Made by a program: the position numbers and the translations under genes. This document shows, one piece after another, positions 17,149 to 26,623 of a stretch of 64,000 nt of DNA (the stretch's first letter is position 1; every line of letters starts with the position of its first letter). Source of the stretch: Halovulum marinum. GTDB lineage: Bacteria > Pseudomonadota > Alphaproteobacteria > Rhodobacterales > Rhodobacteraceae. A model generated the notes under the pieces. That model was not told where the DNA came from and made no database searches. It saw only the letters and a program-made list of their open reading frames with translations. The DNA lies in the NCBI RefSeq assembly GCF_009697225.1, contig NZ_WIND01000001.1, positions 558,001 to 622,000 on the forward strand. The letters are read 5' to 3'.

Positions 17149-17283
17149 GTTACCTGCCCGTTTTGTTGCCGTCGTCCCGGTTATCGCCCCGCAATGCGGC
17201 ACGAACGGGACGCGGATTCCGCGATTTTCGGGCGATGTCACGGAGAGTTCGTGGCCGGCGCAACCGGTTTCCGGCCGCGACGG

Positions 17284-18000
17284 TCACCGCGCGGGCACGC
17301 CGCCGCCGCGCAGCGCAGCGCGGCGCAGGATCCGGAACCGGCCGTCGTCGCCCTCGCCGAACAGGCACAGCGAGGCCAGCGTCCACGGCCGCCCCGCCAG
17401 CGGCGGCAGCCGCCGCCGAAGCGCCTCGGCGACCGGGTCCAGTTCGTGCCGCTGCAGCGGTCCGGTCAGCGTCATGTGGAAGCGGAACTCCTCCATCACG
17501 TAGGGATAGCCCCAGCGCTGCAGCAGCGCGTCCTGCCGCGCGTTCAGCCCGGCGGCCCGGCGGCGCGCCAACTCATCCTCGGTCAGGGCGGCGCGGAACG
17601 GCTCGAACGCCGCAACCGCCTCCTCGGCCAGTGTAGCGAGCGGGCGGGACTCCTCGACCGGGACCAGCGCCAGGAACCGCGCCAGCCGCGCCAGCCGCAG
17701 CCCGCGCCCCAGCCGCACCGGCGCATGCGCGGCAGCAAGCCGGTCCAGCGCCGCCTCCAGCTCCGCCCGCCGCGGCCCGGCCACCGGTCGGAACGGCGCC
17801 TTCAGCGTGCCGTGAAAGCCGTAGCGCCGCGGCTGGCGCGTGATCTCGGCCAGCGGACGGGGCAAGCCGGGCGCCTGCAGCGCGGGCACGGCGGTGCCAC
17901 GCTCGGCGTCCCAGCCCAGCCAGGCGGCGCCGAACCGCGCCAGCGCGGTGTCCGGCTCGGGCGCGGCATAGATCGCGTAGCGGCGGCAGTCCCCGGTCAT
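17284..18000 (-). CDS. DUF1045 protein, 2H phosphoesterase-like, phosphonate-associated
   Basis: A 238-residue protein of the DUF1045 family usually found in C-P lyase (phosphonate) operons. It carries two HxTx motifs, His63-Gly-Thr65 in HGTLKAPF and His175-Met-Thr177 in HMTLTGPL. These define the 2H phosphoesterase superfamily, whose members open cyclic phosphates. In this context it may process cyclic phosphate intermediates of ribosyl phosphonate breakdown, but that activity is inferred. It is divergent from phnM across 50 bp. No other C-P lyase gene is in the window. Confidence 0.85.
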   Translation of the reverse strand: MTGDCRRYAIYAAPEPDTALARFGAAWLGWDAERGTAVPALQAPGLPRPLAEITRQPRRYGFHGTLKAPFRPVAGPRRAELEAALDRLAAAHAPVRLGRGLRLARLARFLALVPVEESRPLATLAEEAVAAFEPFRAALTEDELARRRAAGLNARQDALLQRWGYPYVMEEFRFHMTLTGPLQRHELDPVAEALRRRLPPLAGRPWTLASLCLFGEGDDGRFRILRRAALRGGGVPAR

Positions 18001-18050
18001 GCATCGCTCCTTGTCGCCGGCATCGGGCCCCCGCACGGTGCGCCAGGTCG

Positions 18051-19208
18051 ATGATGCGGCGCAACGCCCCCGAGACGGTCTGGACCAACGCCCGGCTGGT
18101 CCTGCCCGACCGCGTCGAGACCGGCGCGCTGCGGGCCGCGGGCGGCACGATCGCAGATCTCGACCCCGGGGCCGCACGCATGCCCGGCGCGATCGACTGC
18201 GCGGGCGACTACCTGTGCCCGGGGCTGATCGAGCTGCACACCGACAATCTGGAGCGGCACCTGCAACCGCGCCCCGGGGTGGAATGGCCGCACGCCGCGG
18301 CGATCGTCGCGCACGACGCCGAGCTTGCCGGCGTCGGCGTGACCACCGTGTTCGACGCGGTCCGCGTCGGCACCGTGCTGAAGGCCAGTGGCGGGCGCGA
18401 CCGGCGCTACGCCCGGCAGATGGTCGACGAGATCCTGGCAGCGCGCCGGCGCGGGGCGCTGCGGATCAGCCACTTCCTGCACCTTCGCGCCGAGATCTGC
18501 TCGCACACGCTGACCGAGGAGCTGGACGAGTTCCACCTGCAGGACCGCATCGGCATCCTCAGCCTGATGGACCATACCCCGGGCGCGCGCCAGTTCCGCG
18601 ACATGGACCGGTACCGGACCTTCATGACCCGCCGGCAGGGGCTGAGCGAGGACGCGTTCGAACGCCGCGTGGCGCAGCTGCGCGCGCTGGGCGCCCGGGT
18701 CGGCGCGGCGCACCAGGCCGCCGCGATCGCGGCCGCCGGTCGCCTGGGCGCGATCCTTGCCAGCCATGACGACACCACCCCCGAGCATGTGCGCGCATCG
18801 GCCGGACACGGCGTGCGCATCGCCGAGTTTCCGACCACCGCCGAGGCCGCGCGCGCCTGCCGCGAACACGGCATCGCGGTGATGATGGGCGCGCCGAACC
18901 TGGTTCGCGGCGGCTCGCACTCGGGAAACGTCGCCGCGGCCGCGCTGGCCGACGCCGGGCTGCTCGACATCCTGTCGTCGGACTACATCCCCGGCGCGCT
19001 GCTGGCCGCGGCGGTGGACCTGGGCCGGCGGGCGGGCGGCATCGCCGCCGGCATCGCCGCCGTCACCGCCGCGCCCGCGGCGGCGGCCGGACTGGACGAC
19101 CGGGGCACGCTGCGCCCGGGGCTGCGCGCCGACCTGGTGCGATTCGCGCTGATCGGCGGCGTGCCGGTGGTCCGCGGCGCCTGGGTGCGCGGCGAGCGCG
19201 TCGCCTGA
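18051..19208 (+). CDS. phnM: Alpha-D-ribose 1-methylphosphonate 5-triphosphate diphosphatase
   Basis: PhnM hydrolyses ribose 1-methylphosphonate 5-triphosphate to the 5-phosphate and pyrophosphate, the step before C-P bond cleavage by PhnJ. The 385-residue amidohydrolase has the PhnM-specific metal motif ELHTDNLERH (residues 61-70), the HDDTTPEHV segment, GAPNLVRGGSHSGNV and the SSDYIPGALL end of the barrel. All expected blocks are intact. It is the only C-P lyase pathway enzyme here apart from the DUF1045 neighbour. Either the rest of the operon lies elsewhere or this pair works in a different route. Confidence 0.92.
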   Translation: MMRRNAPETVWTNARLVLPDRVETGALRAAGGTIADLDPGAARMPGAIDCAGDYLCPGLIELHTDNLERHLQPRPGVEWPHAAAIVAHDAELAGVGVTTVFDAVRVGTVLKASGGRDRRYARQMVDEILAARRRGALRISHFLHLRAEICSHTLTEELDEFHLQDRIGILSLMDHTPGARQFRDMDRYRTFMTRRQGLSEDAFERRVAQLRALGARVGAAHQAAAIAAAGRLGAILASHDDTTPEHVRASAGHGVRIAEFPTTAEAARACREHGIAVMMGAPNLVRGGSHSGNVAAAALADAGLLDILSSDYIPGALLAAAVDLGRRAGGIAAGIAAVTAAPAAAAGLDDRGTLRPGLRADLVRFALIGGVPVVRGAWVRGERVA

Positions 19209-19219
19209 CCGGGCCGGTC

Positions 19220-20065
19220 CTAAAGCTCGTGCCGGGGCAGCGCCGCGGGATAGACGCCGAGGATGTGCAGGTACGAGGTGAAGTAGCGCAGCTCCTCCAT
19301 CGCGCGGGCGACGGCGGGATCGTCGGGGTGGCCCTCGATGTCGGCGTAGAACTGCGTCGCGGTGAACGAGCCGTTCACCATGTAGCTTTCCAGCTTCACC
19401 ATGTTGACGCCATTGGTCGCGAAACCGCCCATCGCCTTGTACAGCGCCGCGGGAATGTTCCGCACCCGGAAGATGAAGCTGGTGACGACGTCGCCGCCGG
19501 GCGGCGTGTGCGCCGGCGCGGGCGCCATCAGCAGGAACCGCGTGCGGTTGGTGTGGTTGTCCTCGATCCCGTCGGCCAACACGTCCAGCCCGTAGATCTC
19601 GCCCGCCAGCGGCGAGGCCAGCGCCGCCAGCGCCGGATCGCCGGCATCGCGGACATGTTTGGCCGCGCCCGCGGTGTCGAAGCCGGTCACCCGGGCGATC
19701 CCGTGCGCCTTCAGGAACTTGCGGCACTGGCCCAGCAGCACGGTGTGCGACATGGCGCTGCGGATCTGCTCCAGCTTCGCGCCCGGGGCGCCCAGCAGGT
19801 TGATGTGCACGCGCACGAAATGCTCGCCGACGATGTGCAGTCCCGATTCGGGCAGCAGCTGGTGCACGTCGGCGACACGGCCGTAGGTGGAGTTCTCGAC
19901 CGGGATCATCGCCAGATCGGCCTCGCCGGCGCGGACCATGTCGATCGCGCCCTCGAACGTCGGCATCGGATGCGGCTTCAGGTGCGAAACCGCTTCGATG
20001 CAGGCCTGGTGCGAATACGCCCCCGGCTCGCCCTGAAACGAGACGATCCCCGTCTTGCCGCCCAT
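19220..20065 (-). CDS. pheA: Prephenate dehydratase
   Basis: Converts prephenate to phenylpyruvate, committing carbon to phenylalanine. This 281-residue monofunctional form lacks a chorismate mutase domain. The catalytic domain begins ISFQGEPGAYSHQAC-like (GIVSFQGEPGAYSHQ) and ends with the essential Thr-Arg-Phe at residues 175-177 in NRTRFLLM. A C-terminal ACT domain (IPAALYKAMGGFATNGVNMV) should confer phenylalanine feedback. The effector motif reads ESYM (226-229) instead of the classic ESRP, as in many alphaproteobacterial enzymes. It converges on phnM with 11 bp between stops. Confidence 0.95.
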   Translation of the reverse strand: MGGKTGIVSFQGEPGAYSHQACIEAVSHLKPHPMPTFEGAIDMVRAGEADLAMIPVENSTYGRVADVHQLLPESGLHIVGEHFVRVHINLLGAPGAKLEQIRSAMSHTVLLGQCRKFLKAHGIARVTGFDTAGAAKHVRDAGDPALAALASPLAGEIYGLDVLADGIEDNHTNRTRFLLMAPAPAHTPPGGDVVTSFIFRVRNIPAALYKAMGGFATNGVNMVKLESYMVNGSFTATQFYADIEGHPDDPAVARAMEELRYFTSYLHILGVYPAALPRHEL

Positions 20066-20185
20066 CTGCCTCTCCCGGTCGATTGGTCGCGGTTACTATA
20101 CCTTGCGGACCGGCAGGGGAAGCGGATAGATACCGACCGGACGGCGCAGGCCGCTTTCGACAGGAACAGTGCGGGACGAACCAGC

Positions 20186-20704
20186 ATGGATACGATGGAA
20201 ATCACCAAGATCGTCGGCGGGGTCTGTGGCAGCCTGCTGGTGTTCCTTCTGATCCAGACGGGTGCGGAAAGTCTGATCGTCGCCGAACCCGGCCACGGCG
20301 ACGAGGAGCAGTTCGCCTATGGCATCGAGGCCGAGGAAGCCGGCGGCGAGGAAGCCGCGCCCGAGGCGGAAGTGCCCTTCGGCGAGGTGTTCGCCAGCGC
20401 CGACGCCGCCGCCGGCGAAGGTCTGTTCCGCGCCTGCGCCTCGTGCCACAAGCTGGAAGACGGCGCCAACGCCGTCGGTCCTTACCTGTACGGCGTGGTC
20501 GGGCGCGACATCGCGGCGGTCGATGGCTACAGCTATTCGGACGCGCTGGCCGGCCTGGACGGCGCCTGGACGCCCGAGGATCTGAGCGCCTTCCTGGCCG
20601 CCCCGTCGGACTACGCGCCCGGCACCAAGATGAGCTATCGCGGCATGCGCGACGTCGAGGATCGCGCCAACCTGATCGCCTATCTGCAAAGCATTGGCGG
20701 CTGA
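20186..20704 (+). CDS. cycM: Membrane-anchored cytochrome c, CycM/c552 type
   Basis: A 172-residue class I cytochrome c held in the inner membrane by its N-terminal helix (IVGGVCGSLLVFLLIQTGAES), with the haem domain in the periplasm. A Glu/Ala-rich linker joins the two. The haem is attached at Cys84-x-x-Cys87-His88 (CASCH), with Met149 in GTKMSYRG as the sixth ligand. In Paracoccus and Bradyrhizobium such proteins pass electrons from the bc1 complex to the aa3 oxidase. The start is the ATG giving MDTMEITKIV; upstream in-frame sequence is a random extension. A terminator follows. Confidence 0.9.
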   Translation: MDTMEITKIVGGVCGSLLVFLLIQTGAESLIVAEPGHGDEEQFAYGIEAEEAGGEEAAPEAEVPFGEVFASADAAAGEGLFRACASCHKLEDGANAVGPYLYGVVGRDIAAVDGYSYSDALAGLDGAWTPEDLSAFLAAPSDYAPGTKMSYRGMRDVEDRANLIAYLQSIGG

Positions 20705-20734
20705 GCCGCCGTTGCGGCGAAGGGCCCGCGTTCA

Positions 20735-20764
20735 AGCCCCCGCGATCCGCGGGGGCTTTCGTCT
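20735..20764 (+). terminator. Intrinsic terminator after cycM
   Basis: AGCCCCCGCG (20735-20744) pairs perfectly with CGCGGGGGCT (20748-20757) around ATC, followed by TTCGTCTTT. It separates cycM from the peptide transporter operon. Confidence 0.85.
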
Positions 20765-20823
20765 TTACGCCCCTCGTGTTTGCATTAGTCTGGCCTGACA
20801 GCACCGGAACCGTTCGAGGGGAC

Positions 20824-22764
20824 ATGCAGATGCGGGTGCAGATCGCCGCGACCACGACACCGACCACCGCCACACCGATCACCGCCACACCGGTCACCGA
20901 CACACGGCCCGCCGGCCTGACGGCCCGGGCGGTGGCGCTGCCGCTGCTCGCCGCGGCGCTGCTTGTCGCCGCCCCCGTCCGCGGGCAGGAGGCGATCACC
21001 TCGCACGGCATCTCGGCCTTCGGAGAGCTGAAATACGGGCCCGAGTTCCCGTATTTCGACTACGTCAATCCCGACGCGCCCAAGGGCGGGCGGATGACCT
21101 TCCGCGGCACCGGCGCCTCGGCGACGTTCGACAGCCTGAACCCGTTCATCCTGAAGGGCGAGCCGGCGCAGGGCCTGGGCCTGCTGTACGACAGCCTGCT
21201 GGTGGGCTCGGCGGACGAGCCGGACAGCGCCTACGGGCTGATCGCCGAACGGCTGGAATACCCCGAAGACCGGTCCTGGGTGATCTTCCACATGAACCCC
21301 GAGGCGACATTTTCGGACGGCGAGCCGATCGAGGCCTCGGACGTGGTGTTCACCTACAACGTGCTGCTGGAAAAGGGCCACCCGGCCTACAAGATCAGCT
21401 ACAAGGATTTCGAGACCGTCGAGGCGCTGGACACCTACAAGGTCAAGTTCACCTTCCGCCAGGACGCCGCCAAGCGCGAGCTGATCCAGCAGGCCGGCGG
21501 CATCTCGATCCTGCCCGAGCACTATTACCAGGACGTCGACTTCGCCGAGTCGACGCTAACGCCGCCGGTCGGCTCGGGCGGATTTCTGGTCGAGGAGGCC
21601 AAGCCCGGCCGCTCGATCACCTACTGCCGGAACCCCGACTACTGGGCCTGGGACCATCCGGTGAACGTCGGCGCCAACAACTTCGACTGCTACACCTACG
21701 AGTATTTCGCCGACTACACCGCCGCGTTCGAGGCGTTCAAGGGCGGCTCCTACCTGCTGCACGAGGAGTTCTTCTCGAAGCTGTGGGCGACCGGGTACGA
21801 CTTCCCGGCGATCGACGAGGGCTGGGTGGTGAAGGAATCGGTGCCCGACAACCGGCCGTCGGGCACCCAGGGTTTCTGGATCAACATGCGCCGCGACAAG
21901 TTCCAGGACCCCCGCGTGCGCGAGGCGATCGGGCTGATGTTCAACTTCGAATGGTCGAACCAGACGCTGTTCTACGGCATCTACCAGCGCACCGACAGCT
22001 TCTGGGAAAACTCGCCGATGCAGGCCGAGGGCCTGCCCGAGGGCGCCGAGCTGGAGCTGCTGCAGGAATTCCACGACGAGCTGCCCGAAAGCATCTTCTC
22101 GGAGCCGGTCTACACGCCGCCGGTGAACCAGCCCAGCCGTACCGACCGCGCCGCCGTGCGCAAGGCCTCGCGCCTGCTGGACGAGGCCGGCTGGACGCTG
22201 CAGGGCGGCGTGCGCAAGAACGCGCAGGGCCAGACCCTGACGCTGGAGATCCTGGACGACAGCGCCAGTTTCGAACGCGTCTTCAACCCCTATGTCGAGA
22301 ACCTCAAGCGGATCGGCATCGACGCGCGCCTGTCGCTGATCGACGCCGCGCAGTACCAGCAGCGGCAGGAGGATTTCGACTACGACATGATCCCCGGGCG
22401 GCTGGTGATGTCGCTGACGCCGGGGCTGGAGCTGCGGCAGATCTTCGGCTCGGACAGCGCGAAGGAGCCGGGCACGGCGAACTTCTCGGGGGTCTCGGAC
22501 CCGGTGATCGACGCGCTGCTGGAAAAGGCGGTCGCCGCCGGGAGCCGCGAGGATCTCGAGGTTGCGGTGCGGGCGCTGGACCGGGTGCTGCGCTCGATGC
22601 ACATCTGGGTGCCGAACTGGTACAAGGGCGAGCACAACCTGGCCTACTGGGACGTGTTCAGCAAACCCGCCGAAAAGCCGCTGTACTCGCGCGGCGACGC
22701 CTACTGGTGGTGGGACGAGGACAAGTACCGGGCGCTGAAGGCTGACGGGGCGCCGCTGCCGTAA
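20824..22764 (+). CDS. yejA: Periplasmic peptide-binding protein of a YejABEF-type ABC importer
   Basis: Family 5 extracellular solute-binding protein of 646 residues; YejA homologues bind oligopeptides, murein peptides and microcin C. The family blocks [26 protein letters not shown] and [21 protein letters not shown] are clear. The last segment, [23 protein letters not shown], matches the Yej branch. The start at 20824 has a GAGGGGAC ribosome-binding site. It gives an unusual amino terminus: a Thr/Ala/Pro-rich stretch of about 27 residues, partly made of 5-residue repeats ([10 protein letters not shown]), precedes the hydrophobic signal core [18 protein letters not shown]. First gene of the yejABEF operon; TAATG overlap with yejB. 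Confidence 0.92.
   Translation: MQMRVQIAATTTPTTATPITATPVTDTRPAGLTARAVALPLLAAALLVAAPVRGQEAITSHGISAFGELKYGPEFPYFDYVNPDAPKGGRMTFRGTGASATFDSLNPFILKGEPAQGLGLLYDSLLVGSADEPDSAYGLIAERLEYPEDRSWVIFHMNPEATFSDGEPIEASDVVFTYNVLLEKGHPAYKISYKDFETVEALDTYKVKFTFRQDAAKRELIQQAGGISILPEHYYQDVDFAESTLTPPVGSGGFLVEEAKPGRSITYCRNPDYWAWDHPVNVGANNFDCYTYEYFADYTAAFEAFKGGSYLLHEEFFSKLWATGYDFPAIDEGWVVKESVPDNRPSGTQGFWINMRRDKFQDPRVREAIGLMFNFEWSNQTLFYGIYQRTDSFWENSPMQAEGLPEGAELELLQEFHDELPESIFSEPVYTPPVNQPSRTDRAAVRKASRLLDEAGWTLQGGVRKNAQGQTLTLEILDDSASFERVFNPYVENLKRIGIDARLSLIDAAQYQQRQEDFDYDMIPGRLVMSLTPGLELRQIFGSDSAKEPGTANFSGVSDPVIDALLEKAVAAGSREDLEVAVRALDRVLRSMHIWVPNWYKGEHNLAYWDVFSKPAEKPLYSRGDAYWWWDEDKYRALKADGAPLP
20866..20895 (+). repeat. 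15-bp tandem repeat in the 5' end of yejA
   Basis: Two 15-bp units, ACCGCCACACCGATC and ACCGCCACACCGGTC, are flanked by decayed copies on both sides. They are in frame and encode TATPI and TATPV in the N-terminal extension of the signal peptide. Confidence 0.8.
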
Positions 22765-23852
22765 TGGGCGCCTACATCCTTCGACGCCTGCTGCTGGTGA
22801 TCCCCACGCTGATCGGCATCATGCTGATCAACTTCGTGCTGGTGCAGTTCGTCCCCGGCGGCCCGGTCGAGCAGATCATCGCGCAGCTCGAGGACGCCGC
22901 CTCAGCCACCGAGCGGATCTCGGGCGGCGGCGGCGACGCGGGCGGCGGCGGCGGCAGCCAGGACGGCGGCGGCTACCAGGGCGCGCGCGGCCTGCCGCCG
23001 GACTTCATCGAGGACCTGGAACGGCAGTTCGGCTTCGACAAGCCGGCCTGGCAGCGGTTCGCGAACATGTTGTGGAACTATCTGCGGTTCGACTTCGGCG
23101 AGAGCTATTTCCGCTCGATCTCGGTGATCGAGCTGGTGCTGGAGAAACTGCCGGTCTCGGTCACGCTGGGGCTGTGGTCCACCGTCATCGCCTACCTGGT
23201 GTCGATCCCGCTGGGGATCCGCAAGGCCGTCACCGACGGCTCGAAGTTCGACACCTGGACCAGCGGCATCATCATCGCCGCCTACGCGATACCCGGCTTC
23301 CTGTTCGCGATCATGCTGCTGGTGTTCTTCGCCGGCGGCTCGTACTTCAGCTGGTTCCCGCTGCGCGGCCTGACCTCGGACAATTTCGACGAGCTGTCGC
23401 TGCTGGGCAAGGTCGCCGACTACCTGTGGCACATCGCGCTGCCGGTGACCGCGGCAACCATCGGCGCGTTCGCCACGCTGACGCTGCTGACCAAGAACAG
23501 CTTCCTCGACGAAATCAAGAAACAGTACGTCGTCACCGCCCGCGCCAAGGGGCTGGCCGAGCGCCGGGTGCTGTACGGGCATGTGTTCCGCAACGCCATG
23601 CTGATCATCATCGCCGGCTTTCCGGGGCTGTTCCTGTCGGTGCTGTTCGGGGCCTCGCTGATCATCGAGGTGGTGTTCTCGCTCGACGGGCTGGGGCGGC
23701 TGGGCTTTGAATCCGTCCTGAACCGCGACTACCCGGTGGTGTTCGGCACGCTCTACTTCTTCGGGCTGATCGGCCTGCTGATCGGCATCATCTCCGACCT
23801 GATGTACGTCTGGGTCGACCCCCGCATCGACTTCGAATCCCGCGAGACCTGA
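22764..23852 (+). CDS. yejB: Peptide ABC transporter permease YejB
   Basis: First permease of the importer, 362 residues, BPD-type family with six membrane helices. It starts [20 protein letters not shown], the typical DppB/YejB entry. The cytoplasmic coupling loop is near [24 protein letters not shown] glycine-rich segment ([17 protein letters not shown], around residues 53-70) lies in the large periplasmic loop and is a common feature of the YejB branch. Stop and start codons overlap with both neighbours by one base, so expression is tightly coupled. Confidence 0.93.
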   Translation: MGAYILRRLLLVIPTLIGIMLINFVLVQFVPGGPVEQIIAQLEDAASATERISGGGGDAGGGGGSQDGGGYQGARGLPPDFIEDLERQFGFDKPAWQRFANMLWNYLRFDFGESYFRSISVIELVLEKLPVSVTLGLWSTVIAYLVSIPLGIRKAVTDGSKFDTWTSGIIIAAYAIPGFLFAIMLLVFFAGGSYFSWFPLRGLTSDNFDELSLLGKVADYLWHIALPVTAATIGAFATLTLLTKNSFLDEIKKQYVVTARAKGLAERRVLYGHVFRNAMLIIIAGFPGLFLSVLFGASLIIEVVFSLDGLGRLGFESVLNRDYPVVFGTLYFFGLIGLLIGIISDLMYVWVDPRIDFESRET

Positions 23853-24964
23853 TGTTCAAGCTCAACCCGCTGCAACGCCGGCGCTGGAACAACTTCCGCT
23901 CGAACCGCCGCGCCTACTGGTCGCTGATCATCTTCGCGGTGCTGTTCGTGATCTCGATGGCGGCCGAGATCGTCGCCAACGACCGGCCGATCATGCTCAG
24001 CCACAACGGCGAATGGATGTTCCCCGCCCTGGGCGGCACCTACGAAGAGGCCGACTTCGGCGGCGATCCGGGCTTCGTCGCCGACTTCACCGACCCGGTG
24101 GTGCGGTGCCTGGTGATCGCCGCCGGGCTGGACGGCTGCTTCGACGCCCCCGACGAGGTCATCGCCGACGCCCGGGACGGCGAGGTGGACGGCCAGCCGG
24201 TCCGCACCGGCTGGATGATCTGGCCGCCGATCCCCTATTCCTTCAACACCATCAACTACGACGTGCTGACCGCGCCCTCGCCCCCCGACGGCGACCACTG
24301 GCTGGGCACCGACGACCAGACCCGCGACGTGACCGCGCGCGTGATCTACGGCTTCCGCATCTCGGTGATCTTCGCGCTGATCGTCACTTTCTTCTCGTCC
24401 GTGGTCGGCATCTTCGCCGGCGCGGTGCAGGGCTATTTCGGCGGCTGGCTGGACCTGACCTTCCAGCGCCTGATCGAGATCTGGCAGGCGACCCCGGCGC
24501 TGTACGTGATCATCATCATGGGCGCGATCTTCCAGATGAGCTTCGCGCTGCTGACCTTCCTGATCGTGCTGTTCTCGTGGACCGCGCTGGTCGGCGTGGT
24601 GCGGGCCGAGTTCCTGCGCACCCGCAACTTCGAATACGTCCGCGCCGCCAAGGCGCTGGGGGTCGGCGACGGCACGATCATGTTCCGCCACATGCTGCCC
24701 AACGCGATGGTCGCGACGATCACCCTGCTGCCGTTCCTTGTCACCGCCGCCGTCGGCACGCTGACCGGGCTGGATTTCCTGGGTTTCGGGCTGCCGCCGT
24801 CGTACCCGTCGCTGGGCGAGCTGGCGCTGCAGGGCAAGAACAACCTGCAAAGCCCGCACCTGGGCATCACCGCCTTCGTCACCCTGACCGTGCTGCTGTC
24901 GCTGCTGGTGTTCATCTTCGAGGGCGTGCGCGACGCCTTCGACCCCAGAAAGACCTTCGCATGA
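23852..24964 (+). CDS. yejE: Peptide ABC transporter permease YejE
   Basis: Second permease of the importer, 370 residues, DppC/YejE-type. The N-terminal region FRSNRRAYWSLIIFAVLFVISMAAEIVAND is followed by a large periplasmic insert that is specific to YejE (residues about 45-140). The conserved permease core, TDDQTRDVTARVIYGFRISV, comes next. The EAA-type loop is YVRAAKALGVGDGTIMFRHMLPNA. It overlaps yejF by four bases (ATGA). Confidence 0.93.
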   Translation: MFKLNPLQRRRWNNFRSNRRAYWSLIIFAVLFVISMAAEIVANDRPIMLSHNGEWMFPALGGTYEEADFGGDPGFVADFTDPVVRCLVIAAGLDGCFDAPDEVIADARDGEVDGQPVRTGWMIWPPIPYSFNTINYDVLTAPSPPDGDHWLGTDDQTRDVTARVIYGFRISVIFALIVTFFSSVVGIFAGAVQGYFGGWLDLTFQRLIEIWQATPALYVIIIMGAIFQMSFALLTFLIVLFSWTALVGVVRAEFLRTRNFEYVRAAKALGVGDGTIMFRHMLPNAMVATITLLPFLVTAAVGTLTGLDFLGFGLPPSYPSLGELALQGKNNLQSPHLGITAFVTLTVLLSLLVFIFEGVRDAFDPRKTFA

Positions 24965-26559
24965 GCGACCCGATCCTGACGGTAACGGACCTGACGGTCG
25001 ACTTCGTGCAGGGCGGCAACGTCACCCGCGCGGTGCGCGGCGTCAGCTTCGACGTCTCGGCCGGCGAGACGGTGGCGCTGGTCGGCGAAAGCGGCTCGGG
25101 CAAGTCGGTCACGGCGCTGTCGACGGTCAAGCTGCTGGGCGACAGCGCCCGCACCGGCGGCTCGGTGGTCTACAAGGGCACCGAGATGATGACCGCCCCC
25201 GAGAAGGAGCTGCGCCGGGTCAGGGGCAACGACATCAGCTTCATCTTCCAGGAGCCGATGACCTCGCTGAACCCGCTGCACACGCTGGAAAAGCAGCTGG
25301 GCGAGTCGCTGGCGCTGCACCAGGGGCTGGACGGCGCCGCCGCCCGCGCGCGCAGCCTGGACCTGCTGCGCCGGGTCGGCATCCCCGACGCCGGGACGCG
25401 GCTGAGATCCTATCCGCACCAGCTGTCCGGCGGGCAGCGGCAGCGGGTGATGATCGCGATGGCGCTGGCGAACGGCCCCGAGCTGCTGGTCGCGGACGAG
25501 CCGACCACCGCGCTGGACGTGACCATCGAGGCGCAGATCCTCGACCTGCTGGAAGAGATCCAGCGCGAGGAAGGCATGGGGATGCTGTTCATCACCCACG
25601 ATCTGGGCGTGGTCGAGAAGATCGCCGACAGGGTTTGCGTGATGCAGGACGGCGAGATCGTCGAGACCGGCCCCACCGCGCGGATCTTCGCCAGCCCGCA
25701 GCATCCCTATACCCGCAAGCTGCTGGGCGCGCTGCCCGCGGGCCAGCCCGATCCGGTGCCTGCGGACGCCGCGCCAGTGGTCGAGACGCGCGACCTGCGG
25801 GTCTGGTTTCCGATCACCCGCGGGCTGCTGCGGCGGACCGTCGGGCACATCAAGGCGGTGAACGCCGCCACCGTCAGCGTGCGGCAGGGCGAGACGCTGG
25901 GCATCGTCGGCGAATCCGGCTCGGGCAAGACGACGCTGGCGCTGGCGATCATGCGGCTGATCAGCTCGGACGGGCCGATCGTGTTCATGGGCCGCAATGT
26001 CGACGGGCTGCAGCACAAGCAGCTGCGCCCGCTGCGCGCCGACATGCAGATGGTGTTCCAGGACCCCTACGGCTCGCTCAGCCCGCGCATGACCGTCGAG
26101 CAGATCATCGCCGAGGGGCTGACCGTGCACCGCCGCCCGGGCGATCGCCGCCAGCTGGTGGCCGACATCATGGCCGAGGTCGGGCTGGACCCGGCGACGA
26201 TGGACCGCTACCCGCACGAGTTCTCGGGCGGGCAACGCCAGCGCATCGCCATCGCCCGCGCGATGATCCTGCAGCCCCGGCTGGTGGTACTGGACGAGCC
26301 GACCTCGGCGCTGGACATGACCGTGCAGGTGCAGATCGTCGACCTGCTGCGCGCGCTGCAGCGGAAATACGGGCTGGCCTACATCTTCATCAGCCACGAC
26401 CTGCGCGTCGTGCGCGCGCTCAGCCACCGGGTGATCGTGATGAAGGACGGCGACGTGGTGGAACAGGGCACCGGCGACCGCATCTTCGACGCGCCGCAGA
26501 CCGAGTATACCCGCACCCTGCTGGCCGCCGCCTTCGGCAAGCGCCGCAGCAGCGCCTGA
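24961..26559 (+). CDS. yejF: Peptide ABC transporter ATPase YejF (two nucleotide-binding domains)
   Basis: Fused ATPase of 532 residues that powers the importer. Domain 1 has Walker [10 protein letters not shown], signature LSGGQRQRV and Walker [10 protein letters not shown]. Domain 2 repeats them as [18 protein letters not shown] and RLVVLDEPT. Each domain ends in an oligopeptide/dipeptide transporter C-terminal block ([14 protein letters not shown] and [14 protein letters not shown]). Both ATP sites look complete. It is the last gene of the operon and is followed by a strong hairpin terminator. Confidence 0.95.
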   Translation: MSDPILTVTDLTVDFVQGGNVTRAVRGVSFDVSAGETVALVGESGSGKSVTALSTVKLLGDSARTGGSVVYKGTEMMTAPEKELRRVRGNDISFIFQEPMTSLNPLHTLEKQLGESLALHQGLDGAAARARSLDLLRRVGIPDAGTRLRSYPHQLSGGQRQRVMIAMALANGPELLVADEPTTALDVTIEAQILDLLEEIQREEGMGMLFITHDLGVVEKIADRVCVMQDGEIVETGPTARIFASPQHPYTRKLLGALPAGQPDPVPADAAPVVETRDLRVWFPITRGLLRRTVGHIKAVNAATVSVRQGETLGIVGESGSGKTTLALAIMRLISSDGPIVFMGRNVDGLQHKQLRPLRADMQMVFQDPYGSLSPRMTVEQIIAEGLTVHRRPGDRRQLVADIMAEVGLDPATMDRYPHEFSGGQRQRIAIARAMILQPRLVVLDEPTSALDMTVQVQIVDLLRALQRKYGLAYIFISHDLRVVRALSHRVIVMKDGDVVEQGTGDRIFDAPQTEYTRTLLAAAFGKRRSSA

Positions 26560-26578
26560 GGCGCGCCGCCGGCGCATC

Positions 26579-26618
26579 CGCGCCCGTCCCGAAGCCGTCC
26601 GGGACGGGCGCGTACGTT
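26579..26618. terminator. Bidirectional terminator between yejF and the BCCT gene
   Basis: CGCGCCCGTCCCG (26579-26591) pairs perfectly with CGGGACGGGCGCG (26600-26612) around an 8-nt loop. It lies between the convergent yejF and BCCT genes. The 13-bp stem is followed on the plus strand by TACGTTT; on the minus strand no U-run is present. Confidence 0.7.
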
Positions 26619-26623
26619 TCTGC

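Noticed and set aside
20083-20823. In-frame extension of yejA back through cycM
   Set aside because: The frame overlaps the clear cytochrome gene and its terminator; the ribosome-binding site and signal peptide fix the start at 20824.
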